Positions 1 through 12,600 of a stretch of DNA of 64,000 nucleotides are shown in pieces. The notes beneath the pieces were generated by a model that was given only the letters and a program-made list of their open reading frames with translations, was not told the origin of the DNA and ran no database searches. Source of the stretch: Akebia trifoliata (lineage: Eukaryota > Streptophyta > Magnoliopsida > Ranunculales > Lardizabalaceae); contig CM030718.1 of NCBI GenBank assembly GCA_017979445.1, positions 27,523,021 to 27,587,020 on the forward strand, given 5' to 3'. A program made the position numbers and the translations under genes. Each line of letters begins with the position of its first letter. Within the stretch, counting starts at the first letter, position 1.

Positions 1-111
1 TGTTCAACCCCATCTCTGTATTTGACCAGACAAGGTCAGTCCAAGCTTCAACTCAACACTTATATTTCTTCATCTAACACTTGCATATGAAATAACTCTT
101 ATCATTTTGAA

Positions 112-338
112 CCATGGTTTTAAAATGTTTTGACATCTCGTCTCGTCCACGAATGAGACCGAGTCGCCTCGGATGAGTTTTCCGATATGTTTGAGTCGTC
201 TCGTTCAACAATGAGAAAAATGAAGTAGGGTTTTAAATCTCGTCCAATGCGTTTGATTTGTTTATCCATCTCGTTGGTGGACGATACTGAGACGTATTGG
301 ACGAGTCATCTCGGTCTCGGACAAGATTTAAGACCATG
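112..338. mobile_element. MITE-like inverted-repeat element, CATGGTTTTAAA family
   Basis: The left end reads CATGGTTTTAAA and the right end TTTAAGACCATG, so the ends are inverted copies. Both arms continue inward with CTCGTC/GAGACGAG-type sequence. A second copy lies at 34709-34929 with the same ends, which supports a real element family rather than a chance palindrome. It contains no coding capacity. It sits in what I take to be an intron of the cyclophilin gene. No clear target duplication was found, so the superfamily is unassigned. Confidence 0.6.
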
Positions 339-465
339 TTTTGAACACTTCATTAAGGGTTCTATAATTCTACCTTTTTCTAAAATATTGTTAGTTGTAG
401 TAAATATATAAGATTTTTTAGGTTTGGTTTGGTAATTGTTGGACTGTGATTTCTTGTTTTTCCAG

Positions 466-1002
466 GAAAACATACAATTTTTGGCAGAGTTTGCAGAGGG
501 ATGGAAATCATCAAAAGACTTGGCAGTGTCCAGACTGATAATAATGATAGGTATGATTTAAAATGACTCGAAATGTGGGGGTGCCAAAATTGTTCTCTAA
601 AATTTTTGGGTGCCCTTTAAAAAATGGGCGCCCTAATAATAAAAAAAGGAGTCTTGACTTTGAAGTGGGCAGCCCGCTTCAAAATTTGAAGGAACCCTCA
701 TTACAAGACAGTGGCGTTTTGAATTTATTTCACGCCCTACATTTCTGCCAAAAATTGAAATACTTCATTGAAAGTGCCACGTGTAATGCAATGGATAGGG
801 TTTCTTCAATATTTTGAATCGGGTTGCCGCTTCAAAGTTTCGTGGGTGCCTTTATGTGCAGCTTGCACCCTTGTCTCCCTTCAGAACTAGTGATAGAAGA
901 ACTGTGAGTTAATTTAAATTGAAGCAACATTGATATATTTTGGTTTTCTGATTCAGACCAATCCATGATGTGAAGATATTGCGTACAACGGTGATAGACT
1001 GA
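466..1002 (+). CDS. CYP18-2: Cyclophilin-type peptidyl-prolyl cis-trans isomerase, CYP18-2/PPIL1-like (3' end only)
   Basis: These are the last two coding exons, 466-550 and 957-1002; the rest of the gene lies upstream of the window. Exon 466-550 follows a TTTTCCAG acceptor and reads KHTIFGRVCRGMEIIKRLG, then SVQTDNND. It ends GATAG before GTATGA. The last exon follows GATTCAG and reads PIHDVKILRTTVID before a TGA at 1000-1002, with an arginine codon split across the intron. KHTIFGRV is the C-terminal half of the cyclophilin fold. The RGMEIIKRLGSVQTDN and PIHDVKILR stretches match the small single-domain PPIL1/CYP18-2 class as I remember it. Members catalyse prolyl isomerisation and associate with the activated spliceosome via SKIP/Prp45; that role is family knowledge. 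The active-site residues lie in missing upstream exons. The intron 551-956 holds a MITE. The gene converges on SPY. Confidence 0.85.
657..838. mobile_element. MITE, ACTTTGAAG terminal inverted repeats, in the last cyclophilin intron
   Basis: The left end ACTTTGAAGTGGGC and right end GCCGCTTCAAAGT are inverted repeats, and similarity continues for roughly 30 bp inward (for example CCCGCTTCAAAAT against ATTTTGAATCGGG). A related copy of almost the same length is at 54245-54429, also sharing the internal AACCCTC, GTGGCGTTT and GCCACGTGTAA-type segments. The element is about 182 bp and non-coding. Both flanking exons still read through and keep GT-AG sites, so the insertion is compatible with normal splicing. 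Confidence 0.7.
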
Positions 1003-2622
1003 TGCTTTGAAGCAGTTGCAAGGTATCAAATTGTATTTGCTCGGATGGGTATCAAGATGGATGTTTTAAATATCCTCCGTGATCTTGAATTGTTATTAAC
1101 TTTATACTCGGGTTTTACATATCCTTTCCTCCCTTGGGGAGAAGAGATTCATGTAGAAATAGTAACGAGAGCACTAAAGAGATTATTGCAAATATTTGTT
1201 GGCTGATATGTCTCTGTATAACTCAGATTCAGAAGGTTTATGAACACATTTTTCTCAGATTTAGAAGGTTTGCTACATTCCTTGTATCAGCTGAACGAAT
1301 CTTCGTTTCACTGTTTAATTTGGAAATTGAATCTCAGATGATCAAATATTTGATACATTATTTTCCTGGCCAAATTTTTTCAGAAAAATGTCATTAATTG
1401 GATGTCATCTTATCAGTCAAGTTTCAGGCAAAGTCATACCAGAAAGGATCAACCAAATGGTGGTTTCACCATGGCCTCTCCTCTTCTGCTAGGTAGAGAA
1501 CCTGATAGCAATATTTCACATACTTCTAATCCTGCCTCCACCTAATCAAATGACCACAATAATCTCAAAAAAAAAAAAAAAAAAGACGAGAGGGAAATCT
1601 CAAGATCTTACAAGTTGGAAATGTTTGGTTTTGGTTCTCAGGTGTTCTTTTAGCATGGAAAAGCACTTTTGTAACAAAAATTACTGTTTGGAAACAGGAA
1701 TGAGCTTGAGACCCTGAAGACCATTAAAAGTGGGTATTTGTTGAGATTTTACACCTTTTAACCACCCAACCCTCATTTTCTATTACATGGCATACCATCT
1801 ACGATTTCTGTTGCGGTAGTCTACTCAAACGCATACCAATTTCAAGAACATTGTACGGGCTCCATTTAGCTGTACTTTGTGTTTGTAACCCATCCATCAA
1901 TGTCGATGCTTCCTTGGTCGAGTTTTATTTTCAAAGAATTGTACAAAGAGCTTGTCTCCATTCTTTTTGTTTGATTAATGAGAACCACGAAAAGGACTTT
2001 TAACATGTTTACCAAACAATAAATTGCTTAAACATGTTTCTCGATGTTTTCCAATGCTTGTACTTCTCAGATTCCCATTAGCATAAAACCAGCTTCATTT
2101 TTACTACCAAAAAGAAATTAAACAAGAGATTGATTTTGATGTCAAATGCAAAATCCAAACCATCCGATCCAAAGAAATTAATTTTAATTCAAAATTTACA
2201 AATGGATTATAATGTATATTAAGGTATATTGAGTATAAATCATCCCTAAAACGATCACACCAACATTGCTACCATTACAACCACTAGTTATATTCCTAAC
2301 CCAAACAGATAAATACTTGCCAATGCCAGTCCTCTATTCCAAAATGCTATATATCTTGCATTAGAAAGCCGGTTGCATGGCTCCTTCAAAAGGAACCATA
2401 AATATAGGTAAAATGTGTACAAATCTTCTCAAGATTGCAGATCGGAATTGTCCTGCCAATACTTATGTGCCACGTGATGGGCATCCTACTGTAAAAAACC
2501 TGAACCAAACCTAGTTCACTTTCAAGTATTTATAACCCAATTCAGCTCCATTTCATTGAGCACATCTCAAGCTCATGTTTCCTACATTTGTAACCTCATT
2601 GAACTGAATTCCAGTTCCTGCA
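1003..2622. other. Convergent intergenic region (3' UTRs of cyclophilin and SPY)
   Basis: The two stop codons face each other across about 1.6 kb. No further coding exon is visible. A 16-17 nt A-run sits near 1568-1584. The 3' UTRs of both genes must lie here, but I could not place the cleavage sites. The short open frames in this stretch have no recognisable protein. Confidence 0.6.
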
Positions 2623-5600
2623 TTAGGTGGAATTATTTGGGGTGGAATTTGGGCTGAATCCATTGGTTTTGATGGACAAAGGATTCACACTTGGGGCAGT
2701 GATCCTTGTGGGCTCAGAGGATTTCATAGTTGACTCTTCAAGAGGCACCTGTTGCTTTGGCTGCAGCATTTCCATGTTCCTTAGAGATGGTACGTCACCT
2801 CTACAGTATCTGTGCCATAAGTTCCTGTAGGTAGACTCTAAGCCCAGTGTAAAGTTCAATCCATCACAAACTGGGGACTTGGCCATGAGGTCCCGTAGAG
2901 ACATCCTAAGGTTTGAAAGAGCTGTAACGTCGGAGGCCAACTGTAATGCCAACTGGACATACTCATCCTCAGTATTGGCGATCAGATGTCCTAACCCTGC
3001 ATTGGAGTATGGCAGTAGTAGTTAAAACAGTTGGAATACAGAATAGCTACAATGCCAAAAGAAACATATAAAGAAGAAAAAAAAAATTCCAGTATTCATG
3101 CAAAAACCTCAAGCATGCATCAGTGGGTTCTTGAAGTTAAGATTAAGGGTGTGGACATAACATGTGATTTCCCTTGATATACATTTTACTCTGTACTTGC
3201 TGAATGTGAAGGGAAAGAAATGATCTTAGCAGATAGTAGCTACATGATGCTATATGGGGTCGACAGGTATCAAACGAAACACTTGGGTAGGCATCAATCA
3301 GTGTCATCAAAGGCTTACTTAAATATGGTCACAGTTATTCTGAAGTTCCTAAAGGTATGATCTGTGACACCCATTAGTGCGCCTGGTTCGGAAGTAGTGT
3401 AGTAGAGGAGCACCGCACAACTCAATCCCACCGTCAAAAACAAACCTTCACCTAATGTAGGCCCAGATCCTAAAGAAGAGGGGGTCAAATTTGAGGGGGC
3501 CAATGTGTCACCTTGGTTTCTATCTGATATAGTGGATTTTGGGGGTTAAGGATACGCCCAGCAAGGGAAAGGAGTGAGAGGCTGGGGTTATATTCAATCC
3601 ACAGAAGGGGTAAAGCTCGGTATGTCAGTGTGCCTTTGGTTAATTTTTTGGTGTGGTCACGGGGAGGGTGAGAGGGAAGGCAAGAAGGTGAGGGAGCTCT
3701 TTTGAATGGGGCTGGTTGTCTACTGTGTAGTGCTGAGGGTACATTTGGTATGTATGAAAGATTGAAAAGGCCCAAAGTTGATTAGGGATGTGACGGGATT
3801 ATCAAGCCAAATAAACTGGGATAATATATTTAGGGAAAAAGAGGGGGCGAGGGGAAGAGGGTGGATGTGTGTCAATGAAATATGGTCCTTTTATGAGGAA
3901 AAGAAGAAGGTGCAGAGTGAGTAGGAGTACGAGAGAATTTGGGGAATTCGTCGATAAAAAATTGTTGTTGTACTTCCCTCTTGGAGAGGTATGTATACTT
4001 GGCTCATCAGCCAGGATAAGACATCCTTTCACTATGAGAATAGGGTGGGTCCTAAAAAAGCTCGTGGCTCTTAGATTGTGTTCGATTTCGTGGATTTCAG
4101 CAATATCAAGTTTTGTTGTAATTCTTTTGTTGACTCCCTTCCCTGGGAAAGGTGTTTTCTTGCTTTCTTAGGAGCATATCTAGTAGTAGTTTCTTCCTAC
4201 ACTTACTTTAATCAAGAGCACCTTTTATCTATGTTTACAAATCCAAAGTGTGACCAATACTCCGATAGGTTGAAAAACCAATGAAGATTTTTCTTGTGGA
4301 AAGACTTGGTAGAAGAGAAAACATATCTTGTTGTGGATGGAAAAAAGGTGTGTGCATAGGTTGAGGAACTCAAAGATACAAATAAAGCTCTAATGGAGAC
4401 GTGGATGTGCAGCGAGGGGTCATTAATTTTTGAAGGAAGATGCTTGAGAGAAATTAAAAATGCAGGTTGGCGAGGAATTAAAAAAAAAAAAAAAAATGCA
4501 TGTTGGCAATTTTCGGAAATCCATGAAACCCTCCATAAGATCTTACTATTTGGCAAGAAACTTTTAAGTTCTGGCCTTTTTTTTTTTTTGTTCTCTTTTC
4601 GGGAGGGGGATGTTGTAAAAAACGACACCTAGGCCCCACTTTGGCCCCCTAGACCATCCAAGTGCTACTCATTTTAAGCAGGATTTCAAAACAAAAGATG
4701 ATAATTTATGTAATAGTTTGTGGACGGTATTTAAGCAAATTTATAAACAAGAGGCATCTCAAATATTCACCAAAAAATGTCTAAAATTAAATACATTTGC
4801 GAATAGGGCATTAAACTGTTTCAATATTGACAGTTACCCATTTTATTTTGCTCACATGTTAGTGTGTTGACTTGCCAACTTACTTGGTAGTTGGCATTAT
4901 CTTGGTAAAGGCATTTTGATTTTTTTTTTTTTTTTTTGTCCATTTTTTTGCATGACCATTACTCCATATAAAAAATTAATGTATTAATATTTTTTTGCTT
5001 CTCAAGCCCCATCTAGGGTCCAAGGGGTCCTAACGCTATGGCCTGCCTAGCACTTTTGACAACCTTGAGAGGGGGTATTTAAGTCAGAGTTTGAAAAGGT
5101 GACATAGTTCGTTTTTGGGAGGATGTGTAGTGGGTGCCCCACCTTAAAAGCTGCCTTTCCAAGATTGGTTTTGTTATTGGCCAAGAAATGTCTGTAATCA
5201 ATGATTTTTTGGAGAGGGCAAGGGTCTCACTTCTTGGAACTCAGGCCTCAAAAGAAATTAAATGATAGGGAGTTGGGTTTTATTGCTAGACAGTCTACTG
5301 TCCCTTGCTGAAACCCCAACCTTTTCATCGAAGGAAGACAAGAAATTAATGCAGTTTTTATCATGAGGATATCTTCTCAACCCATTCTTTCCACCCGATT
5401 ATCCTTCAAGCATCTTCCCAGTTTTTCGCTTGCTTTTGTTTGGGGTTCTATCATCTAACCTGGCATTTTTTGTTTGGACAAAACATGTTTAGATGAAAAT
5501 ATGACTGTAAGCCATTTAATTTCCTGGAAGAAGATCATTGTGTAAAATGCAAAAGAAATGGTAAATCCGTTTTACATTTGCTTCATCATTACTTGCAATT

Positions 5601-6658
5601 TGACTAGGGAAGGGTAGACTACCTTTTTCTACTCTTTGGCAATGATTGGACTCTTAACTAGGATCTTGGATATTTTCAATAGTTGGAGCTCCCAAGAGTT
5701 TTGTTTCCTAGATCAGGTTATTTGGCTTATGTTCTCATTCACGTTTTGTTCAAAAGAAAGGAACAACTGCAAATATAGTGGAAAGAGGAAGTTGTTGAGA
5801 AGATGGTCTAGAAGGCCAAAGCTTTGCTCTTTCAGTAGTCATTAATTGTAAAGATTATCAAGGTCCCTCTTTTGAAGAGTTTGTATTGAGGTGGAAATTA
5901 TTCCTCCTACTTATAGTTTTTCTTATTCGTATAGCCTTTTGAGAGCCATCTTTTCCATCTTAGGTATCATTTTTATTGGTTCTCATGCCTTACAAACACT
6001 TGCTTATAAAAAAGATTTACAAAGCAGAACAAATACTATTAACATCAAACTTCAATACTTATAATAAGAACATTAAGTTCTAATGGAAAATTGATGTTAC
6101 CGAAGAAAAGAGATGCTATAAACCAGTTGAATTTCAATTAACAAAATTACTGATACCCAACATACCATTACATCTCAAACCACGAACTAAGAAGGCCAAT
6201 TTATTGTCAGCAAATTTGAAAATGCATACATGTGATTGTGAATAGATAATGGCATCACCAAAAATAGCATGCCACAAAAAGAGTTTCAAGATCAAAAGGG
6301 CGGAAATAAAGATGCTCACCAACTTTGCTGAGAATAGAGACACCAACATTATGGGCATGCACTGAACCTGCCATAGTGACACAGGGAACCCCCATGTACA
6401 AAGATTCGCATGTTGTCGTTGTTCCCGCGTATGGAAAAGTATCCAAGCTACGTGGAAAAGGCAAAGAAAGATTAGAAGCATTATCTTCACTTTCCCATTT
6501 TTATCCCCCTCCCGTGCAAAAACACAAAGAACCTGTATAAAATTAATAATCCATGGATCTTTGGTCAAGTTTTAATTGAGAAATTTCTTTCTTTCTTTCA
6601 TTCTCTCTTTTTACTTTTTTTTGGAGGTGTGCGAGGGATTTAAATTTAAAAAAAAAAC

Positions 6659-6696
<38 letters not shown>

Positions 6697-9600
6697 ATGA
6701 ATAAATATCAGATAAAATGCATTTGATGTGTGCAGGTTTTTAACATACTAAATATGGTAAGCTAACAATCTACCAATCTGCATTTTCACCTTAATTTGAT
6801 ACTAATGTGTACTATTAGTTTGTAATTTAGAAAATTTATAAAAAGACTGCCATTTACAAGTCTTTTTAATTATTATGAAATAATAATGAATATAGTGTTA
6901 GTAATTTTTTATTTGATCAATTGGTTAAAGATTAACAATCAATTTATGGGTGATCTAGAAGGGGATACCTTTCAATATTCCATGTTTGCTTACCAATTAT
7001 TTTATCTAGTACATCATAAAATAGCCTAAAAACACCAAGAATTTCAAGAAAGCGTAGTCTAATTCACAGATAAGAGTGGAGGTTCTATGAATTACATACT
7101 GCGTTGAATTGTTTCTTATAGTTTAAATTAGTGTATATAAAAAAATGTTTCATGATAAATGTGGTGCCACAAGTCAGTATTATTGCTCAAAAATTATATT
7201 TTTAGCTGATCAAAAAGTTAAACATTATGGATCTCGGTTATTTAGACATTGAACAGTTTCGAGTAATTTTCATCAGTAAAAAGGACTTTGGGTGGGAAAG
7301 GTTAAATCAGCCAAAATTCCAAGGACACCATGATCACTACAACCTGAAGACAAACTAAAAGAAAGTTGGTAACAATCTCATCCTATCTAAATAATAAATC
7401 ATCAAAGTATAAAAGTTGGTAAAATCTCAGTTGATAGAAACCCATTTACAAAAAGATAGCCCTAATTTTAGCTCAACTGTCTCAAGGGTGCTTTCTTTAT
7501 TCTCAAAGACATGGTCATTCATGCCTTTCCACATGAACCAAAACAGTGCAAAAAGAAGAATACTCCAAAGAACATTACCCCCTCAGAGTAATCTATGGAC
7601 GTGAGCCAAATATTGATATATATCGCATATTTTTCTGGTATATCACTACAGTATCATTGCGTACGAGTGAAAGATATTATGTTTCAGTACCAACTACCAA
7701 GTGTCTACAATACCGATGTTTTAAACATTGCCAATGTACTGTCATGATAAGGACTAACTAATCAATTAAACTGTGAAATAATTAGCACTATATGAAAAGA
7801 AATATAGGGATACCAACTAAAACACATTATTTAAATTCTAATATTCATATCCCAGATGGGGATGATCTTGAAAGCATTGATAAACATTTTATGCTTAGGT
7901 AACGCATGAACTTAGAAAATTGATAAAGGAAATCTAATGAAGCAGGAAAAATTATATTCTCCAGAATTACTTAGTTAACACAGGAGGTAAATGACTCAAG
8001 TTTTACCTAATATCCATATGGGAGTATGCTTGCATGTGATCATGATTGAGAAGGATAAGAGGAAGAAGATCAACACGTAGTGATTCCAGTCCCAACTGTT
8101 CCAGTGTTGAAAGAAACCTCTGTCTTACACTATCACAACAGAAGGGCTTACACTTTACCACAAGTCGGGAGTTTGGAACTGCACATAATATCTTCGCCCA
8201 AACTTGCAAGACTTTTGGTGTTATCTGAAAAAAAAGAAAAAGATGGAACAAATAAAAAGAATTAACCAATCATAATACATCATTAAAATACCAGCAATAA
8301 GTTATAGGTGAACATCCACAATTAACATTATTGGTTTATTCTTGTCCAAACCAATACCTTTGCGAGATTATTAAAGCTACCAAAAGTAATGAAACCATTG
8401 GCAAGAGCAGGGGTGGGGGAAACAGGCCCAGCTTCAGAAGAAGGGGTATAACAAAGGAAGCATTCAGGCAACCGTACCAAATCCTCAACATGCCTGCCAA
8501 AATTATCACATACAGATACTGTGTAACACAAATAGTCATGATAAGATTTAATTGAATGCGTTACTTAAAAAAAAAAGTATACGATGAAGTTAGAAGAAAA
8601 AAATCGAGCCTACTTTTGCCTTGTATCAGGAGGGTCGGCTAAGGAATCAGTGATTCTATAATCGATGGTGGGCAAACCAGTTGTGTTTGGGTAGCCGATC
8701 CAGGTAGCCTACAACATACGAAAGTCAAAAGTAAATCGCAAGATTCATGATGTAACAACAGATCAGCATCAAAAATGTTGCAGACAATGAAACAGGCTGA
8801 CATGTTCTCAATTCATTTCCTGTTAAGATCAAAGTGTAAAATATACTCCAAATAGACCAGGCCCTCAACCAAACCAGATATTTGGGATGAGGTGCTTTGA
8901 TGATGAGGATGAATTAACGCAGTCCTTATAAGTCGAAGATAACATTTCTTAGAAGTTAACAGGAACTTTACAATCTATAACAATCAAATGTGAAGGGTGC
9001 ACCACTATTGAGGGGGTAAAAAACAGGCTCTAAAAAGGCGAGAAGAAATGAAAGTAAGTGCCTTGACTGAAGATATGGCTCAAGATAGAGTTCAATGATG
9101 ACATAGGATTCATGTTGTTAACTTCAATATTGATGACAAGCCACAAAATGAATGATATCCCCATGCCGACTCTTCATTTCTTTGTTTCTCCAACACTTGT
9201 AATTAACCTCCATGGTTTAAAACCACAGCTTTATTCAGCATATTGGTAATCTGATGAATGAGACGCATCGCACAATATGGTGAGCTACACTCAACAAGTT
9301 ATAATACCCTTCAGTCAATAAAGATACAAAAATACATTAAATTAAACTATGTTTAATGCATAAATAAGCTAAAAAATATAGAGTTTGGTGAAATAATACT
9401 GTCTTTCATAACAAATTTACAATAAAAAAGATTTTTAAATAATTACCTTGATTGCTAAATAAATACATACTCCTACGAATAGTACACTAACAGAAGGAAG
9501 CGAGACGTCTCATAAAACACTGCATGAGGGTCCACTATACTTTAAACCATGAATCCCACTACTGTAGCAACACTTATACGTTACCAAGGCATACTAGTAA

Positions 9601-12600
9601 TGGCCAACTATAACAATGAGGCATCATTTTAACAGAGGCAAATTGTTGATGTTTTGATTCTAGAAACTTTCCCAAAAAAATGAGGGAAAAAATACTCATT
9701 TTTCAAATGGTAATAATAAATTTTTTAGGTTATGCAAAGTTGGAGATTGGCCACATCTTTTATCTCTAACAAAATGTTGACACATTTTATGTTTAGTTTA
9801 GAGGAGTCATTACATTGTACCCTAAAACATTACAATGGTTTCAACAAAATTTTTTACTGTTTAGACAGCAAAGACCATAAAAAATGTTCACTGGCAGCAA
9901 GCCTATTCATTTGAGAAGACCTCCCTAACAATGCAGTGAAACCAAAAAAGAAGAAAAATAAGGGGGGAAAAACAATATTAGCTATCTACCTATGCTACAA
10001 GATTCCACCTAAAGACAAAATCCTTGAAGATGACACCCTCAAATTCTTTGAGCATTTTGCACCAAAGAACATGAGCGCCTTAACAATCATAATGATCATG
10101 AACCGCAAGTTCCAATGTATTGAAAATCCTCCAGCTCCTCTTGCTCCATAGGCCCCAACAAACAGAGAACATAGTCAAACTCCACAAACTTATTCCTCCA
10201 GATTTGAAGGCTGTGGGCTGCCATTTTTCAAAAAGAAAGAATACAGAGGTAGAACCTAGTTCCTAGTTCCCACCAAGAGGCAGAAAAAAATGGTTTAATG
10301 ATAAGAAAAACCAACAATGGTGACTCAATGAATTGTTGAATCTTCTTTTAGTATGAAACTCGTTATTCATTAAAAGAGAAATTTACTTTTTTTTTTGTCA
10401 GAAGAATATTCTGAATCACCACTATGTGAGAACACATGCAGGTAGAACTGTAGAAGAACAAAAACAATAGCATACTAATATATCACTTGAAATTAATCTC
10501 AGATGCAAAGTTCTGGAAATTGATGTGAAGAAAATAGAAGGCAAACAAAAATCACATAGCAAATAAATGCAAAAGGAGTTTGTCGAATTAACAGTCCATG
10601 GTTAGAAATATACCTGGATAGGAGCAGGCCGGCATGCCATCATCCCTAACTTATTGTTAGCCGTATGACCAGTAAGTTCCACCAAGATGTCAACTTTATC
10701 TTCTCTAACCATGGCGGCAACCGTCTTCTCATCAATACCATATATATCTTTCCATATCCCACCCTTTTTCAGAACTCTCTCTTTAAATCTATTAGTTTTT
10801 GCATCTGCCTGTTACAACATTAGAGGGGGAAAAAATTAAGTGAAGAATTCTAGGCATTATTTTCAAAGCTCTTAATTGGGAACTACAGGATTGGTATCGT
10901 GAGCAAAAAAAAACAATCACTTTATCACAATTGACTATTTAATGTCCATGAAACATAGTAAGTTAGTAACAGACAAAGTATGTTGGTAAAAGAAACGGTG
11001 AAGTGTAGAAGAACAGTTCACAACAGTTTTTAGTGTGTACATGTATAGAAATATACATGCAAGCAGTCGTAATTCCACCCAATAAAATCTAGAAATTACT
11101 AATACCTTCACAACTGCAGAGTATACGACGACTTTGTAATTTGCATAGTCATGAAAGATGAGGGGTGCTTCAACGAAATAAGATACAGAATGAGTAAAAT
11201 AATCTGGAGATACATATCCAACAACAAGTGGACGTTCTGGATCTTTTGGATTCTCCCAAGATGTGTACTGTGAATATAACTGCATAAAGCGCCGACCCCA
11301 ATCCCTGCAAGTACACAATAGAATTCAGACGGCCTTCCAAGAAACAAGATCCTTAAATTGCCAACTAGTAATTAAGGAACACATGCAATGAAATGAAGCA
11401 AATTAATTTTAGATGTAAGCAATAGGTGAAAGAAAACATAAAAAAGTCAATCTTAGTCTTTCAATAGTCCTGAATGTGTATAACATCATCAAGCGAAAAA
11501 CAATTAACCATGTTCAGAAAATAATTTGATGCATACAGCATAATGAAAAACATTAACAGAACTGATAATTTAAATATATATTCACTTGGACAGCCCCTTT
11601 AGATAAAAAATTTATAGTTTTTTCTTAATGGGAAAACAAAAATTTATTATAAACAGAACGGTGGTTGAGATAACCAGCAGAAACAAAGGAGCTTACAAAC
11701 AATCTCTTAGATTGAACACAAGGACTCCCATCTAAACACAAACTCCTTGAAAAATACCCCCTTAGAGAGAAAGAGAGAGAGGTTATTCACTGTTGAGAGA
11801 GAGGTCATTATCATCACTCCATGTGCAAGGCCAATCAAGAATCTGTCAACCACTTTTTTTATTCAAGGTGAGTTTGTTAGTTCGACACGACAGCGAGGAT
11901 AAAGAGATTGATGATACCATCATTGTTATCAAAGTTCTTGTTTTTGTGCGGTCCAAGCTCAATAAGGAATGTTGTTTTTTTTAGGATTTTGTGCATTGCT
12001 AATGGACTGGGAAAAAGTTTAGTCATTCTTTGTATTTATTTTCCTCCCCAACCATTTGTAGATCTCCACAATCTTCTTGGCTCCTCATATTTCCCTTTTG
12101 ATTTCTTTACATAAATATATACTTGTGACAATAGAATGTCCAGAAAAATAGAAAATAGCTAGTTCATTTAAAAGGATGGATTAGTAACAAGGAGTTTATC
12201 CAGAAGAAGAGGATCCCCAAAATCAGAAAGATTGCACCATCCAGGTAACAAGGAAGAGAGATTTCAACAGGTACTGATACTCCACTATAAATTACTCATC
12301 CCAACAAGTATTTAAAGCAAGCAAAAGGTAAAATGTGTACAATGCCGAAGATGCAATATAAATGCCTCACAACACCAGACAGAAAACTCTAAAATTGCCG
12401 ATGGAAGAGAAAAAAGTTATCTGCGTGTTGACTTTATGGCAGCCATTGAATAAAAGATATCTATGCTTAACAACTAACAAGTTAATAGCAATGGAATACT
12501 AAGATTTTTTGTTGAAACAACTGTAACTAGTGGATTTAGTGGCTAAGAATTTATGACACCTGTGAGCCTCAAAAAGTTTATCATCATTGCCCTCGTTTAT

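Noticed and set aside
1..45. Possible preceding cyclophilin exon at the window start
   Set aside because: The expected LAPxPSLDG ending and its GATG|GT donor are not present; I treat it as intron.
4212..4632. Overlapping open frames on both strands (138 and 79 codons) in SPY intron 16
   Set aside because: They are parts or shadows of the decayed LINE and include poly-A/poly-T runs; neither has its own protein signature.
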